A program made the position numbers and the translations under genes. Positions 6,587 through 7,269 of a stretch of DNA of 7,269 nt are shown piece after piece. Source of the DNA: Synergistaceae bacterium UBA4088 (lineage in GTDB: Bacteria; Synergistota; Synergistia; Synergistales; Thermovirgaceae). The stretch lies in NCBI GenBank assembly GCA_002382605.1, contig DFYG01000089.1, positions 2,077 through 9,345 of the forward strand, given 5' to 3'. How positions within the stretch are numbered: the stretch's first letter is position 1; the number at the start of each line of letters is the position of its first letter. The notes below the pieces were generated by a model. It searched no databases. It was not told where the DNA came from and saw only the letters and a program-made list of their open reading frames with translations.

Positions 6587-6600
6587 GGGCGTGAAACCCG

Positions 6601-6608
6601 AAAGGAGG
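6601..6608 (+). promoter_or_regulatory. Ribosome binding site of the DUF3795 gene
   Basis: AAAGGAGG precedes the ATG at 6613 by four bases. It is a strong match to the 16S rRNA tail and confirms that this gene is still equipped for translation, unlike the remnant before it. Confidence 0.75.
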
Positions 6609-6612
6609 CAAA

Positions 6613-6942
6613 ATGATCGCTTATTGTGGAATCGACTGTTCAAAATGCGACAGCTATCTTGCAACCCGGTCAGGAAATCACGAGGAATTGGAAACCGTCG
6701 CAAAGAAACTGTCAGAGCTGTACCATACCGAGGTAAAGCCGGAGTACGTCATTTGCGATGGATGCAGGGTAGGGGAAAGGCGCTCCTGTTACTGCACCAA
6801 TCTATGTAAAATGCGCAAATGCTGCATTGAAAAGGAATACGACTCCTGCATCGAGTGTGCCGATTTCCCATGCAAGGAACTGCAGTTCGAACTGGACAAC
6901 GTGCCGGATACAAGAGCCAACCTGGAAAAATTGAAAAAGTAA
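6613..6942 (+). CDS. DUF3795 cysteine-rich protein, probable metal or Fe-S binding
   Basis: This is a 109-residue cytoplasmic protein of the DUF3795 type, a small cysteine-rich family common in anaerobes and without an agreed function. It has 13 cysteines. The N-terminus is the typical YCGIDCSKCDSY (Cys5, 9, 12). CDGC follows at 48-51, then Cys59, 61 and 65, Cys70-71, and C-I-E-C with a further Cys in DFPCKEL (79, 82, 87). Such clustering fits zinc or iron-sulphur binding, which is inference. There is no signal peptide or membrane segment. A strong ribosome binding site fixes the start, and an intrinsic terminator begins six bases after the stop. It reads opposite to the amidohydrolase genes and need not be linked to them in function. 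Confidence 0.85.
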   Translation: MIAYCGIDCSKCDSYLATRSGNHEELETVAKKLSELYHTEVKPEYVICDGCRVGERRSCYCTNLCKMRKCCIEKEYDSCIECADFPCKELQFELDNVPDTRANLEKLKK

Positions 6943-6947
6943 CACAG

Positions 6948-6975
6948 ACAGCCCCCGCAGGGGGCTGTGTTTTTT
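6948..6975 (+). terminator. Rho-independent terminator of the DUF3795 gene
   Basis: ACAGCCCCC (6948-6956) and GGGGGCTGT (6960-6968) form a perfect 9-bp stem with a GCA loop, followed by GTTTTTT. It is one of the clearest sites in the window and isolates the DUF3795 gene from the reading frame after it. Confidence 0.92.
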
Positions 6976-7015
6976 GGAAGTTTTACGGGTGAACGATCAA
7001 CAGGGAGGTTATGGC

Positions 7016-7266
7016 ATGAAAGCCCTGTCCGCATCGAGTTCGTCAGGTGGAACACGATCAGGGCGATCCATTACACCATCTCCCTGAAAGCGGTCGACGG
7101 CGGCACGGAATCGGAGTGGAAACAGGTGCTTACGGGCCTGACCGAGGAAGGAAACGAATACATTCGCAGTCTGGACGGCAGGGAGTTCGAAACGATGTGC
7201 AAGGCAGAGGAGAAGATGCTCAACCACTACCTTAAGACGGGCAAGATGCTGAAGGCTGACGGGTAG
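7016..7266 (+). pseudogene. Small gene of unknown function with an apparent one-base loss after its ATG
   Basis: A coding-like frame runs from about 7021 to the TAG at 7264-7266. It includes SPVRIEFVRWNTIRAIHYTI, then a hydrophilic helix-rich part (SEWKQVLTGLTEEGNEYIRS) and an end near MLNHYLKTGKMLKADG. This frame has no ATG at its beginning; its only upstream start codon, a GTG at 6967, lies inside the preceding terminator. The well-placed AGGGAGG (about 7001-7007) with the ATG at 7016 is one base out of frame. ATGAAAGCCC with one more A would read M-K-S-P-V-R and join them, giving an 83-residue protein. So either the gene lost an A from a short A run, or the sequence has an error there. I do not recognise the family. 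Confidence 0.5.
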
Positions 7267-7269
7267 GTT

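Noticed and set aside
6967..7020. GTG start at 6967 for the last small plus-strand frame
   Set aside because: The GTG lies inside the stem and T-run of the terminator, and no ribosome binding site precedes it.
7016..7087. 23-codon peptide from the ATG at 7016 as read without correction
   Set aside because: It is a Ser/Gly-rich string ending quickly; the adjacent frame is far more protein-like and fits a one-base loss.
1..7269. CRISPR arrays, tRNA or rRNA genes, insertion sequences, phage or defence genes
   Set aside because: I looked on both strands and saw no regular repeats, RNA gene signatures, transposase motifs or inverted ends to support any of them.

Overview
The window looks like a bacterial chromosome segment from an anaerobic, amino-acid- or organic-acid-using organism. 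It has moderate G+C, compact genes and strong Shine-Dalgarno sites with some GTG starts. A TRAP transporter lies beside two M20D amidohydrolases, and a cysteine-rich DUF3795 protein follows. This mix recalls Synergistota or peptide-fermenting Clostridia, but that placement is an impression from gene content only.

Layout: most of the window (1-6106) is read on the minus strand. In transcriptional order it holds a broken membrane-protein gene (6106-5457), an M20D amidohydrolase (5440-4232), a second M20D amidohydrolase (4110-2932), then the TRAP genes dctP (2603-1545), dctQ (1457-903) and dctM (893 to the left edge, cut off). The TRAP genes appear to have their own promoter in the 328-base gap between the second amidohydrolase and dctP: a sigma70-like site with a 17-base spacer, with a near-perfect inverted repeat upstream. 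A terminator-like hairpin between dctP and dctQ probably reduces read-through, so the soluble binding protein can be made in excess over the membrane subunits.

The right end (6107-7269) is different. It holds a possible 3' remnant of one gene on the minus strand, a 3' remnant of a membrane-protein gene on the plus strand, an intact DUF3795 gene on the plus strand with a textbook terminator, and a small plus-strand reading frame that appears to have lost one A just after its ATG. Three or four damaged genes within about 1.8 kb suggest a rearranged, decaying segment, or sequencing or assembly errors.

Working model (inference): the TRAP system imports a carboxylate, perhaps an N-acylated or otherwise conjugated amino acid, and the two cytoplasmic amidohydrolases release the free amino acid. 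The window does not show which substrate is used. I found no CRISPR array, tRNA, rRNA, insertion sequence or clearly new defence-type system.
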